Source: Blastomussa wellsi
Lineage: Eukaryota; Cnidaria; Anthozoa; Scleractinia; Plerogyridae
Assembly: GCA_947652115.1 (NCBI GenBank)
Contig: OX393565.1
Span: 8,415,227-8,479,226, forward strand
Reading direction: 5' to 3'
Length of the DNA: 64,000 nucleotides
Of this stretch, positions 32,800 to 45,100 are shown in pieces. The notes under the pieces were generated by a model. It was not told the origin of the DNA and did not search any database. It saw nothing but the letters and a program-made list of their open reading frames with translations. A program made the translations under genes and the position numbers. Position 1 is the first letter of the stretch. Every line of letters begins with the position of its first letter.

Positions 32800-33198
32800 C
32801 CGAAAGCCGTCAAAGATTTGTGCTGTTCATTCAAGGGCAACACCACAGTTGCATACGCAAACGTGTTTATATTATGGCAAGTATACAAAAGTTAAAAGTT
32901 GTATATTGCAAAGATTAAATATTCATTATGCATTTTATCAGCTTTCAAATTCGTACTCTGTGAATCTTGGTTTGATTTGAGATCACCTTATCGTCATCAA
33001 CGCCTTGATTACGTCAGTATGCGGTTAATAACAACAATGCTAGACCAATCAAAGCCCTTGAACTATTGCGTTGCACCTTAATCTTGAGTTTTTGTGCAAG
33101 CTAATTTTTAGGGCTTCCTCTTCAACAGGACTTCAGGTTGGCCACCCTCAGGAAATATCAGCATAGCCAGCGATTTTTTTATCGCTATTTGGAGAAAT

Positions 33199-36100
33199 AT
33201 GGTGGCGTTTAAATTTCGCTTGCTGAATGTGCTTTGCCCAGTGTATGTTACATGGTTTGCTTTGTGCTCTTTGGGAGTTCAAGGAACATTTTTTACCGAC
33301 ACTGTTACCAGAGCACGTTGCATTGGCAACTGTTATACTATGGTAAGTAAGCGCAAGCTACGATAGTGTTTGCGAGAAGACTAGATCAGGTAGACCTAGT
33401 CTGTTCTTCCTACCAGCGCAGTTTGTCAACTTAATGTTAAATTCACTTGTCATGCAACAGCTGTTGATTACAGCTGAATGTTCGTTAACTTTCATACACC
33501 ACAAGTGACAAAATTCAATTGGTTCTTGTCTGATGCGGCAGGGAAACAGTCGTATATCGCAAATACTGTCATTTTGTTGTGATTACTGCTGGATGTCAAA
33601 TGCCAGCAGCTATTAATATTGGAATTTCATATAGTTTTGTTGCGAGGAACATGTTTTCTCTGTCAAATATCACACTGCTTCCGCAAAGACCGGTATCATC
33701 ATCCATTTTTAATCGAAATGTTATCTTAACATTACTCAAGTAATAAACATCATGGTATGTTGAGAGACACCGCGGAAAAATTTGAAAACGGAATGGATTA
33801 TGATGTCATGTTTGAAACACAGTTTCGCTTCTTATCAAAAGTCAGTAATATTCCCAAGATTTCTCAAGAAAAACTTCTTTACTGTTAGCAGTGATTGTTT
33901 ATTCGAGGACAAGTTATTCTTGATTAATAATCAACCAGTACAGTCTATAAACCGCAGAATTGAAATAAAGGTTGCTACGCTTGGCTAGCAGTGTGGGGAA
34001 TGACAACCATTCTAGCGTTTTCCGTTAGGTCAGAAAGATGTGATGCAAGTAGGATACAGTAACACAGCATTATTCCTGTTTGGATTCGATGCCTGAACCG
34101 CATGATTCTTCTTCTAATCAACTAATAGAATTATCTCTGTCAAACATTTTGACCAGTGAAAAAATAAGTGGTTTGTGATGTACAGTGCTAGTGGCGTATG
34201 TCCGGAGGGCCTTAACAACAGGATTTGAACTCATTTGTTCTTTTCGATATATTACGCACAGTTTGGTAGTTTTTAGGGCTTCCTGAAAGGTAATGACAAA
34301 TATTTTTCTTATAATCCGCTTTACTTACATTTCTCAAAATCTCATAACACGTCAAATAAGTGCATTAAACTTTAATCTTTTAATATTGTTCTAAAAAGTT
34401 AAATTTTATGATGAAGTTGAAATGATCAGTGATGACACGAGCGTGAGAACTGTGTGAGACAAGGAAAAAAATATGAGTTCCCAACAGGATTCGAACCCGT
34501 GATCTCCCAGATACCGATCGGGCGCTCTAACCAACTAAGCTACGAGAACTCCTGGTGAGTTACCGCTATTTGCTAGGTCCATATATGACACGCGTCCTGT
34601 ATACTACTCGATCAACAATATCGAAACAGCATGAGTGTAGCAAAATATGACAGACGGTAAACTTTCAGCTCGGTGAATAAATGAATGATACAAAAGATTG
34701 GCTAGAAAGTATCTGAGACGTCATCAGGGTCTTCGTCCCACACTCGCGTCATAATTGATCATGTCATTTTTTTTTTTTTTTCATTAATTCACCGAGCTCA
34801 AACTTTACCATTCAAGTTGTTTTAACAACAAAATAATTAGGTAGAGCTTAGAATCATTTATATTTAGATTCGGAGTGTCTCCAATAAGTATATTCTCTAT
34901 CCTTGGCTATCATGGACCGATACTGTAATTAATAAAGTTCTTGTTGTTGTATTATTATATACACATTTCAACTTTAGTTTGGCGAACAAGCTCGATTCTG
35001 AAAATTTGGTTCGCTATTTATCCTTTCTTTCATGATTGAATCATGGATCAATGGGCACCAGCATCTTTATCAATTCAATCGTTATTCTCGAGGTGTCTAG
35101 CTGTTGTTCTACAACACAAAGGTGTCTACAAACTGTTTACAAGCATGAATGAACTCTCAAGAAACAACAAGACCCCGAAGAGGGATAATTTTTGTTTTAA
35201 ATTCCACGACGATAAAACGTTTGAGACTCTTCTCGCAAGATTACTAGTCATTATTATCTATTTCAAGTTATGTTAGCTCATTTTCTGTAAGGTAGTTGAA
35301 AAATTAACATGAAGAAAGCTAGATAGAGGAGGGCCGCTTAGATTTAGAACTAGAATATGTTCACGCATTTATATTGTGTTATATCACTGAGTCGCCGTCG
35401 TAAGCTGTAGCGTTTTCATTTTATATGGAACATCCCAGCGCGCATATTGATGTTCATGCTTTTCGATTTGAAATGACGAAAAAAGTGCAAATTCGTTGGC
35501 ATTGAATATCCCCCCCTCCCCCCTTTAAATCTCGACAATGTAAAGCAAAACACATTTATAAATTTCTTATGGTTAAGTATTTTCATTTCAAGTGTTTTCA
35601 TTATAGTACGCAGGGTACAACAATGTCTCCGAGAAAACGTGCCAGACTGCAGCTTGTCAAGAAGTAAGTTGTTGTTTATTGTAGTGATACAGAAATGGGA
35701 TTTCCGATTCATTCTCCCTCACCACCACCAATCAATCTTTATCTTCCCAGCCCCACTGAGGCTGTAAAGGTTGTTAACTGGTCCCAAGAGAATATTCCTT
35801 TGGTTGTTGTTACTTACAGAGTATATTATTATGAACTTTCATTTAGTTGTTTTATCGTCTTTCAATAAGTGTCTGTTGATGTCGAAATCCCGCCTGCGAG
35901 AAAGCACTGGGCCCCCGGAGTTCGTTTTTGACGTTGCTGGGCAACATATTTTTAGCTCGTGTGATTACTTTCGGGGTATTCGCGAGCGCTCACGCTAGGT
36001 TTTGATTGGATAAAACAAGTCGGATTTTCCTCGAGTGCTTCAACGAATATCTACGGCTTCCGACTGTGTTGGACTGCAAACTGATCTGTTGCACACAAAA

Positions 36101-39100
36101 TTAACCCCTTTAAGTATCTTTTTGACCGTTGAATTCGAGCTGCAAAGAATCACCACGAGATCTGTCTGATGTATTAGGTCTCATGATGACCGCTCTGGAG
36201 GGGTACAGGAACCAATGCCTCTTTGCCAGGCTGACCTTTTCAAGTTCTCGCCCTTGTGATTTGGAAAAATTGATGAAAGCTATTTACGGTCACCCTCTGT
36301 ATGGACGAAAGAACGTAGTCATAATGTGACAGTGTCCCTTTAAAATTTTATCACTCTCAGCCTCATCGCTCTTATAAAAAAGAGTGTAATCTAAGTGTAA
36401 TTTGTTTTTCCAAATAAAAAATTTAATCTGCATACATAATCATCTATGTATGTTTTAGATCAAGTATAACGCATTTCTTTTGAAAGTCAGAAAACACCTT
36501 TTAATTCATTCCTTTAGATAGGATGGCACATTCCCTGAAGATGAAAACATTTAACAGTTATTTTCCCATTTTACAGACGTTGTAGGAATTTAATGCAAGC
36601 TAATGCAAACCCTTTCTAAGTATTGAAAGGAACGGCTTTACAAAGGAGCTTCAAGGGGCTGGCTCCTTGGTCCTTCCACGTCTCAAGCTAAATTGAGTTA
36701 CAACATATCGGAAAAGGGACACTTGTGTACTTTGCCTTCTCGGTTACTCGTTTTAACATCATTAACACAAAACGATTTCTAGTTTGAAAAGTGTGATCAG
36801 TAGTGAGGAGAATAGTTATCGAAATCACGCATATTGCTAAGTTTTTTTAATAATTTTATTTTTTTCAGTGTTTATTACCATGTGAGAATTGGAAGACCTT
36901 TTCTAATGAGGCACAATGTCTTCAAACTTGCGTAAGTACTAATCAATTAACAATTTAACTATGCACAGAGAAAGCTTTTTATTTTACTGTTCAGTGTTCG
37001 TCAGGTTTTTAATACCACCATCCCTTTTTTTTTTTCTATGTCAGTACAATCGAACTTTTATTTAAATGATTAATCGATTATTCCCGGAAAGGTTCTGAAC
37101 TACTCTCTAAGGGTCTGTCTTGGTCTCAGCCTACCCCGGACATTACTTGAACTTGGTAACTGGTGAAGATTCGACTTTGTTTAGGATCGGCTTTGTTTGG
37201 CGAGGGTAACACATTAATAATTACGAATAACAAACCTGTGGCCCTCGGATTTCCGATCGAAATGTAATTTCTACTGAATTCACGCGAAAACCTGGCATCG
37301 ATATTCTGTTCGGTTAGTTTCAGTGAATTACAAGCTTACCCCAACCACATGGTCCTACTCGTTTGCCCATATAGCCCTAAAAGGGAAATATATATACTGG
37401 AGATACTGGCTTACTACACAGGAAGGGTTTAAATCAGGCTTTGCACGATTGCATAAAATTGCATTTACTTTTCCCTTACTTGCAGATGAATTCCAGTAGC
37501 TGCGAAACAAGTTGTACGTTTTTGACGCAGTTGAAGAACTTCTCATCCATACTGAATGGAGATGGTTCTACACCACCAATACCTGGCATACCAACAGTAA
37601 CAAACAAGACATTCACATCAATCTCCTTGAAATGGGATCCTGTGCACAACACTAGTGGTACCCCTGTTTACTTGATTGCGATGAACATAACAGGGGATTG
37701 GGATCTAGATTTTCCTCTTTACTTTAGACAGGTACGTTTCACTTTCAGTTACCAAGGAAACTGTGAACATTTTATTGGCATCTGAATCAAGTTTCTTGAT
37801 TGATACGAATTGTAATATACCCTCACTGTAATATATCCACATCGCGGTAAACTAAATTATGGGAGGAGTCCGCGACTATCGTGGCGGCTAAGGTATGAAG
37901 CGGGCAACCAGGGCAGATCCTTCAACCAGCCCAGGGTAGGAGGGCGGGGCGACAAACTTTCTCCAGCGGAACGCCGGCAAAATGCCAAGGATCGGGGCAT
38001 AAACCGATCAAACCGCAAGGCATGATGCCCCAACCGAAGTGCACAAGCATGGTGGAATTCGAAGGATAAAAACCAAATTCCGCGATGCACTAATTATGTT
38101 ATTAAAACAGCTGCAGAAAATTTAGGCACGCGGCCAAGAAATTAACGCCAACTATTATTGGTCGATATTCGTTTTCGTCAACACTTTTTCGATCTCTTAT
38201 TACCATAGATCAAAGGGAAATTAAATTTACTCTGGCAAATTTAAAAATATGAAAATTGAAAGCGACTATGTCGTTTTTTAATTGTCGCAAATATGAGAGG
38301 AATACGTTAAATATTGAAGGAGATGTTTAGAAACATCAAATTTGACAAGTACACACCGAATATACTATAAATTGGAGACAAGATTTAAATGTTCTCCTTT
38401 TAAACTCAACATTATAACTTATTTTCTAGGCTCTTTTTAATTATGATATCATGTTTTTTCTAAAGCGAGCGATGTAAACTATATCGTTACGATGAATTTT
38501 GCCATAACTGCAGAAATTCTCGCGCGCTCGTAGGCTAATGCTCGTATTTAAGAAAAGGACATACACGTAAATGACGTCGTCAAACGTAGAAATCGTGCGT
38601 GCTGGTTAAAAATGTGTTTACGTACAGGTCAGCGCTGTTAGTTCTCGATAATAAAGTATAAATTGCATCCAAACGGGACTTCTTAAAGAGAAAATCATCA
38701 AGTTCGTTTTTAAGAGAGCCCGGGCTGAATTCAACTTGAATCTTGTAAAAGGGAAGACGCCAAAGTTTGACTTGAAACTCGATCCCGAATGGAACTGTTA
38801 ATTTTTACCGTGTTCTGCCAAAATAAGTACGAGTGGACTCAACTTTGTAGTCATTCAGCAGGCTTTCAAGAATTTTTAAATGCAATAAAAGTTTGTTATT
38901 GAAATTATCCTATTTCTACATTTTGTTTTTGGGTCACTTTACGTAGTCTGAAATTGTGAATGCTATAAATGTCGAAATCGTTTTCGCCGAAAGAACGCAC
39001 TTTTATTTAGCGACGAGTCTACGCGTTCAATCTTTTTGGTTTTGTTTTGTCATGGTAAATTAAATTTAAAAAATATGACACCATTTTTTAAGCGTGTATA

Positions 39101-42100
39101 GCCTCCCTCTCTGATCTACTGTTGTTCGTTTGCTTTAGGTGTCTACAGTGACTCGAGCCACAATAAAAACCAAACTTCTGTGCGCCTTAGTTGATTCAGA
39201 CATACGGTCAGCTTTTGATGGATTATTCTACAAATTCCACATAGCAGTGCTAACAGAGAATTCTTCTATCAGTTACGGAGCAGAAACAACAGAAATATGT
39301 AAGTAGCGGTGACCTAAACCATGTTTCAGCCACTTTGAAAGAATTTTATTAAATAAATATCAAACTGAAAAATATAATTCTTTTAAATCAAATAACGTCA
39401 ATTTGTTTAAGAAAACATGGAGAGTTTTTGAAGAAATAATTCTTTGAAACAATTAAGTCCACAATTAGGTTAAACTACGTGTTTTATTAACTCTAAAAGT
39501 AATTGCTAGATATTTATTTATTTACATTTTTTTACTTGTTTAACCCATTTAGCTGTAGTAAATACATGATTGTGGAAATGATCCATCAGATTGTATGTAA
39601 AATTATAATATGTAATAAAGAAGGGTTGCGAAAGAAAAAAATTAAGGTGACGCAATAATACACATCTTAATGACTTTGCTTTTTGTAGATGACTGTTAAA
39701 CAATAGGGTGTTTCTTTCGAAGAACTTTCGGCTCTATATAGTTGCCCTGGGGAAATTTGATGTTCTTTAAAATTAACCCACTGACGCCCGTGCCGGCCAA
39801 AACCAGCCATGACGAACATTGTCCTTTGTTCCCCTTCTGACGTCATCATGTTTTACTGAAAAAAAGGGCATCACTTATACTCAATCTCTGCGGGAGGAAA
39901 TAATATTTCCAATGATACGTGAAATACAAACTTAAATGCTTAGAAATTTGAGTCATGGCACTAATCTCCTGTTTTGATGACGCTTGATTTCTCGGGAATT
40001 TTTGGACTGAAGGCAAACCCAGTAGAAGGCCCACAACTCAGCAGCAAAACGATAAGGAAAGGAGAAAAAGTAAAAGCGAAAAGAAAAATGGAAAAAACGA
40101 AGCCTTAAGACGTAGGTCAACTTTTTACCCAAATTTTGCCTTTTGCCCATGCCCGAGCAAAAATATCATAAAACACGACGCTCGTGAAAAGACAGACACG
40201 TTTTCATGTTTCAAAGGACGTTTTGAGTATTTGGGAGCAGATTTAGCTCACAGCTGACCATAAAATGTCACGATGTCCAAACATGTTTCTTTTTTTTTTC
40301 AAAAATATCCGGGCGCCAAACAAATATTAAACAAATATTAGCCCGAAAAGCGTCGAGGGCTGATATGCCTAAGAACATTTCAATTTTCAAGGGGCAACTA
40401 CGACGCTCCCAGTTTTAACTTTATAGCCGAAATAAACGAAAGCGTAAAAGAAACCCACGCAGTACAGAATTTGTTGTCCGTGGGGCATCCAGGATTCTTC
40501 GCGGGCTGATGAACATTGTCGCGTCATGTGATCACTTTAAACCAATTTGAAACGGAAAAAAGTTTAGTGGTAAACGGATAGAAGGTAACTCGACTTACGA
40601 CACCCTCCCTGATTCCGTTTTTCTTTAAGCCGAGGCTACACGTTCCAACATTGTTGTACAACATTTGTCGATCCGACAATGTTGGAACGTGTAGCACCCA
40701 TGTTGGATGACGTTTTGACAACATTTTTTGTCAGATGAATGTTTTGATTTCGATCAAACATTTCGCCCAACATCAAACAATGTCGGAAGGTTTAGGCTTT
40801 CTGACAACTGTACATGCCAACGACCAATCATATTTAAGCACCCAGACCCCCATGTTAATGACGTTTAGCCGCGCGCCTAACTTTGTCAGACGTGCGGCTA
40901 AACGTATCCGACATTTGTTTTATAACGATGTTGGAAATGTTGTACAACAATGTTGGAACGTGTAGCCGCGGCTTTATCTAACAATTTTCCTACTTCTCTT
41001 GCAATTTATTCATTTATCGAGAAAAGACAACACGGTTTGGAACGCCATTTATGACAAAAAGATAAATATATACCTTATTATAGGAATAAAACGAAGCATG
41101 TTAACAACGCGAACAAAATTTACGCGTTATAACATTAACGCGAATTTTCGAAAAGTAATGTTTACATACATTTATATTAATTAACGCGAATTTCCGTGTT
41201 GTACATTTGCATAGTTAAGACACGAATTTGATATTTTTCGCACTTCTTTCTTTAGAAAACAACAACGTCCAACAACAAAATTTGCTCTTTATTTCCAGCA
41301 AGGTAGCCATACAAACTAGGGCATGAAATGGGATGACAAAAATGCGATAGATATTTTGCACAAGAAAGTTGAAGAAGTGACTTATCCCCTCGGAGAAGAC
41401 GATCGGTATACTGACGAATCTAAGGACATTTTGAAGTTAATATTAAATGAAGATGCGTCAACGGACTCTGACGGAAACGTAGATGAATTGAAACTTTGCT
41501 GATAAAAAGGTGTCTTAAAATAACGATGCTTTCAATCAACGTCAATTTAATTAACAATGAAGTAAATTAAGATATATAAAATTAACGCGAATTTTTGAAA
41601 TTCGCGTTAATTACATGCATTGTTAATTTCCTATAATAAGGTAAATGTAGACCAAAACGCTAATATTCGTACCAGGCCATCATTATTGGGATCAAGACTA
41701 CAAATAAATCAATGTTGTCAATATAACATAAATATACGTCATAAACTATGCGGCATCTACAAGTTGAACCCCAAATTATTCACGTTATGATCCGCGACAG
41801 AAACATACGTTATGATTACGTAACGATTGTGTTATGAACACGCGCTCCTATCTGGACACTGGCACTTCCAAAGAGTATGCGTAATCCATCCACCAAGATG
41901 GCGAACGGAGAGGAGGTCAGACAGTTTTCTTCGAGGATTACCTTTTGTAGCAAGCAGACAGACAACTTGAAAATGATAGTTTTCAAATAATCCTGAAACT
42001 AATTCATGGATGGATGACTGCGGACCTAGCATCGCATGGAGAAGAAGGCGAACAACCACTGCTGTCTACCATGTCATTACAGTAAAGAAGTAAACGAAGA

Positions 42101-45100
42101 GAAATTGGCAGGAATACTGGTGGGGATTCTAGAGCTGCAAGTCGTTCATTACGCATGCGCGCCACAAGTAGTCCCGCTGGATTGAGAACGCGTGCTCATA
42201 ACGTATATTTCTGTCGCGGTCATAACGTGAATAATTTGGAATTCACAACTAATATAGATGCCGCATAGTTTATGACGTATATTTATGTTATATTGACATC
42301 ATTGATTTATTTGTAGTATTGATAACAATAATGATGGTCTGGTACGAATATTAGCGTTTTGGTCTACATTTATATGTTTATCTTTTTGTCATAAATGGCG
42401 TTCCATAAACACGCGGCTTATGAAAATCATTTAGAACACGAGAAATTTGACAGCCGAAGTGATCAGGGCAATCTAGGGGGAGGTACCCCTTGTTACCGAC
42501 GGTTCAAGTTATGCCGATTACATTGTTGGCAGCGACAACAAATTCATTTTCCGTCCAATTAGTAGTAGTGATGTCTTTTCTCTTTTAAATAAATTATCTA
42601 AATCTAAAGCAACAGGTCTTGATAATATTTCGGCCAAACTAATTCGGGAATGTGGGGATCTTATTTCGATCCCTTTATGTAACATTTTCAACAACTCTTT
42701 AAGTTCTGGTTTATTTCCTGATGACTGGAAATGCGCTAGAGTAACTCCATTGTTTAAACAAGGTGAGCGAACTGATGTGAATAATTATCGGCCAATCTCG
42801 GTTATCTCAATAATACCTAAGGTGTTCGAGAGAATCGTGTATGATCAACTGTATAGTTTTTTGACTAAGGAAGAGATAATCACCAACCAACAATCGGGTT
42901 TCCGCACGTTGCACTCGACTGTCACTGCTCTCCTGGAAGCGACTGACAGCTGGGCTCTCGATATAGATCGCGGTAATGTAAATGCAGTAGTTTTTCTGGA
43001 CTTAAAAAAAGCATTTGATACCGTTGATCACGATGTTCTTTTAGGTAAGCTTAGTCTGTACGGAATACAGGAGTCTGCTTACGATTGGTTTAAGTCATAT
43101 CTAAATAACCGTACCCAGAAATGTGTAGTCAATGGTTCGCTTTCCAAAGTCTGTTCTTTGGGCTGTGGGGTCCCTCAGGGGACTATCCTTGGTCCTCTTC
43201 TATTTTTGATCTATATCAATGATCTGCCAAACTGTTTGTCTTTCTGCCAACCTAGGATGTATGCAGACGACACCCACATCACATATGCTAGCGCAGACTT
43301 ACACTCAATGCAGTCTAGTCTGAATCATGATTTAAGTAACATCTATAAATGGCTTCTCTGCAACAAACTTACTCTGAATTCAACTAAAACCGAGTTTATG
43401 TTAATTGGTTCTAGACAAAAACTGAGTACATTATCTGACTCCCTTGAACTTTCGATAGATAATAACCCTATAAAGCAAGTTTCAACTACTAAATCACTTG
43501 GGATTCTCATTGATAATAACATGGCATGGCAAAGTCATATCGACAAATTATCCAAAAAGATTGCCTCCGGCATTAGCGCCATAAAGCGAACTAGATCCTT
43601 TGTTTCGCCAGAAATACTACATTACATCTTCAACGCCTTGGTACAACCCCATTTCGATTACTGTAGTATTGTCTGGGGTAATTGCGGCAAAACGCTTTTC
43701 GAAAGATTACAAAAACTGCAGAATCGTGCTGCTCGCATTTTGACTTACTCCTCCTATGATGCTGACGCTCGCTACTTGTTACAGCAACTTGGGTGGAAAA
43801 ACCTGATCACCCAGCGTCAATTTCAAGAAGCTCTAATGGTGTTCAAAGCTCTTAATAATCTGGCTCCTGACCATTTATCCTCTATGTTTACTGAGCGCAG
43901 TACGTCAGGCTATGTCTTAAGGGACTCTATGAACAAATTAAATGTCCCTCTACCAAGAACCAACTATCTAAAAAGGAGCTTTAGCTATAGAGGTGCAACT
44001 CTCTGGAATAGTCTGCCCTGCAATCTTAGGCAAGAGAAATCTCTAGCTCGTTTTAAGCAATTGTTAAACTTTCATTTTAGTGAATTAAGTTAGATACACG
44101 GCATTCATGGAAAACAGGTATAGTTTAGGGTAATTCTAATTAGTATTTCTAAGAGACTTTTTAGATATGTATTTACTATTATAAATATTGTTTGTAGTTT
44201 AATTTTATATGTAACAAACCTGATGAATTTTTTAACCGTGTTTAAATAAAGATTTGAGAGATTTGAGAGATTTGAGAGGGTGCAGGGTGTGCGCAACTTT
44301 AGTTTTTTTTGCATTTTTGCTCGCCTAATATTATTGTGGAGAAAAATGTATCGTTACTGCTGATTGAATAGAGTTTTTCCAGACCTCCATTAGAATTGTT
44401 GCTTATTTTTCAGCTTTGCCACAACCTTCACCAGCCACTAATTTAACAATGCCAAGTTTTCAGTATGACAGTTCAAAACAAAAATTGAAGTTGACAGCGT
44501 CTTGGACTCCACCAGAACGTATGTATTGTTTATTTCCCTACTAGAAGATGGGTATCCATGTTCTTTTAGAAAATAATGGCCGCTTGAGGTCTAGAAAAGC
44601 TGCTAGTGGATGCCCGAGCCGTTAGGCGAGGGCATTCAGCTGCTTTTCTAGACCTCAAAAGTGCATTATTTTCTTATAGGACATTGGAAAGCCAGTCTAG
44701 TTGGTTTAGAATATAGCAATTCGCAACGCAACATAAACTACATCCGGGGCACCGGGCTTCTTTAGTTTTTGCCAATGTTCTATGAAAAATAAAGCCCGCT
44801 AAGGTTCCATTGCGAGCATACAGGACTATATTCTAAATATATTTAACAATAGGTAAACGCAATGTTGCTCTTCCATGACTACGAGAGGAAGGGGAAATTG
44901 CTTTCAGCACCTGCACTTATGAAATGATACCATTCCGATTGTGAAAGCCAAGCTTGGCCTCGCGCGATTAGTTTATTTCTTGAAGCCTCGCAAGATTGTC
45001 TAATTTTCGTCTTTTGTTACATTAACCAGAAGAAGTGCATGTTATTTCAAATTACGCCATGATCTGGGAACAGCTATGTCCAGGCCTTACTCCAAAATGG

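Larger units (their letters stand above)
28576..33198. other. Intergenic region left of the receptor gene
   Basis: Apart from the minisatellite (29030-29450) and the LINE tails near 30010-30125 (CCAATAAAGCTTAAAAAATT) and 32440-32540 (ending in TTGATTGA repeats), no gene or repeat was recognised. Confidence 0.4.
33343..36868. other. Intron 1 of the receptor gene
   Basis: Holds the tRNA-like inverted-repeat element (about 34390-34800), a LINE tail (34870-34955, AATTAATAAAGTTCTTGTTG) and a dispersed repeat (35870-36065). The remainder is featureless AT-rich sequence. Confidence 0.5.
41030..42420. mobile_element. Large inverted-repeat element, interrupted by a second element
   Basis: The outer arms pair across the whole unit: GGAACGCCATTTATGACAAA at 41040 with TTTGTCATAAATGGCGTTCC at 42387, and GTAGACCAAAACGCTAATAT (41646) with its complement near 42345. 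The left arm is split by the insertion at 41074-41641. The middle (41880-42180) has an AAGATGGCG start-like word but no clear protein. Confidence 0.7.

Noticed and set aside
34477..34549. Functional tRNA-Thr gene
   Set aside because: C at position 33, a mismatched anticodon stem, and a setting inside a repeated inverted-repeat element; kept only as tRNA-like.
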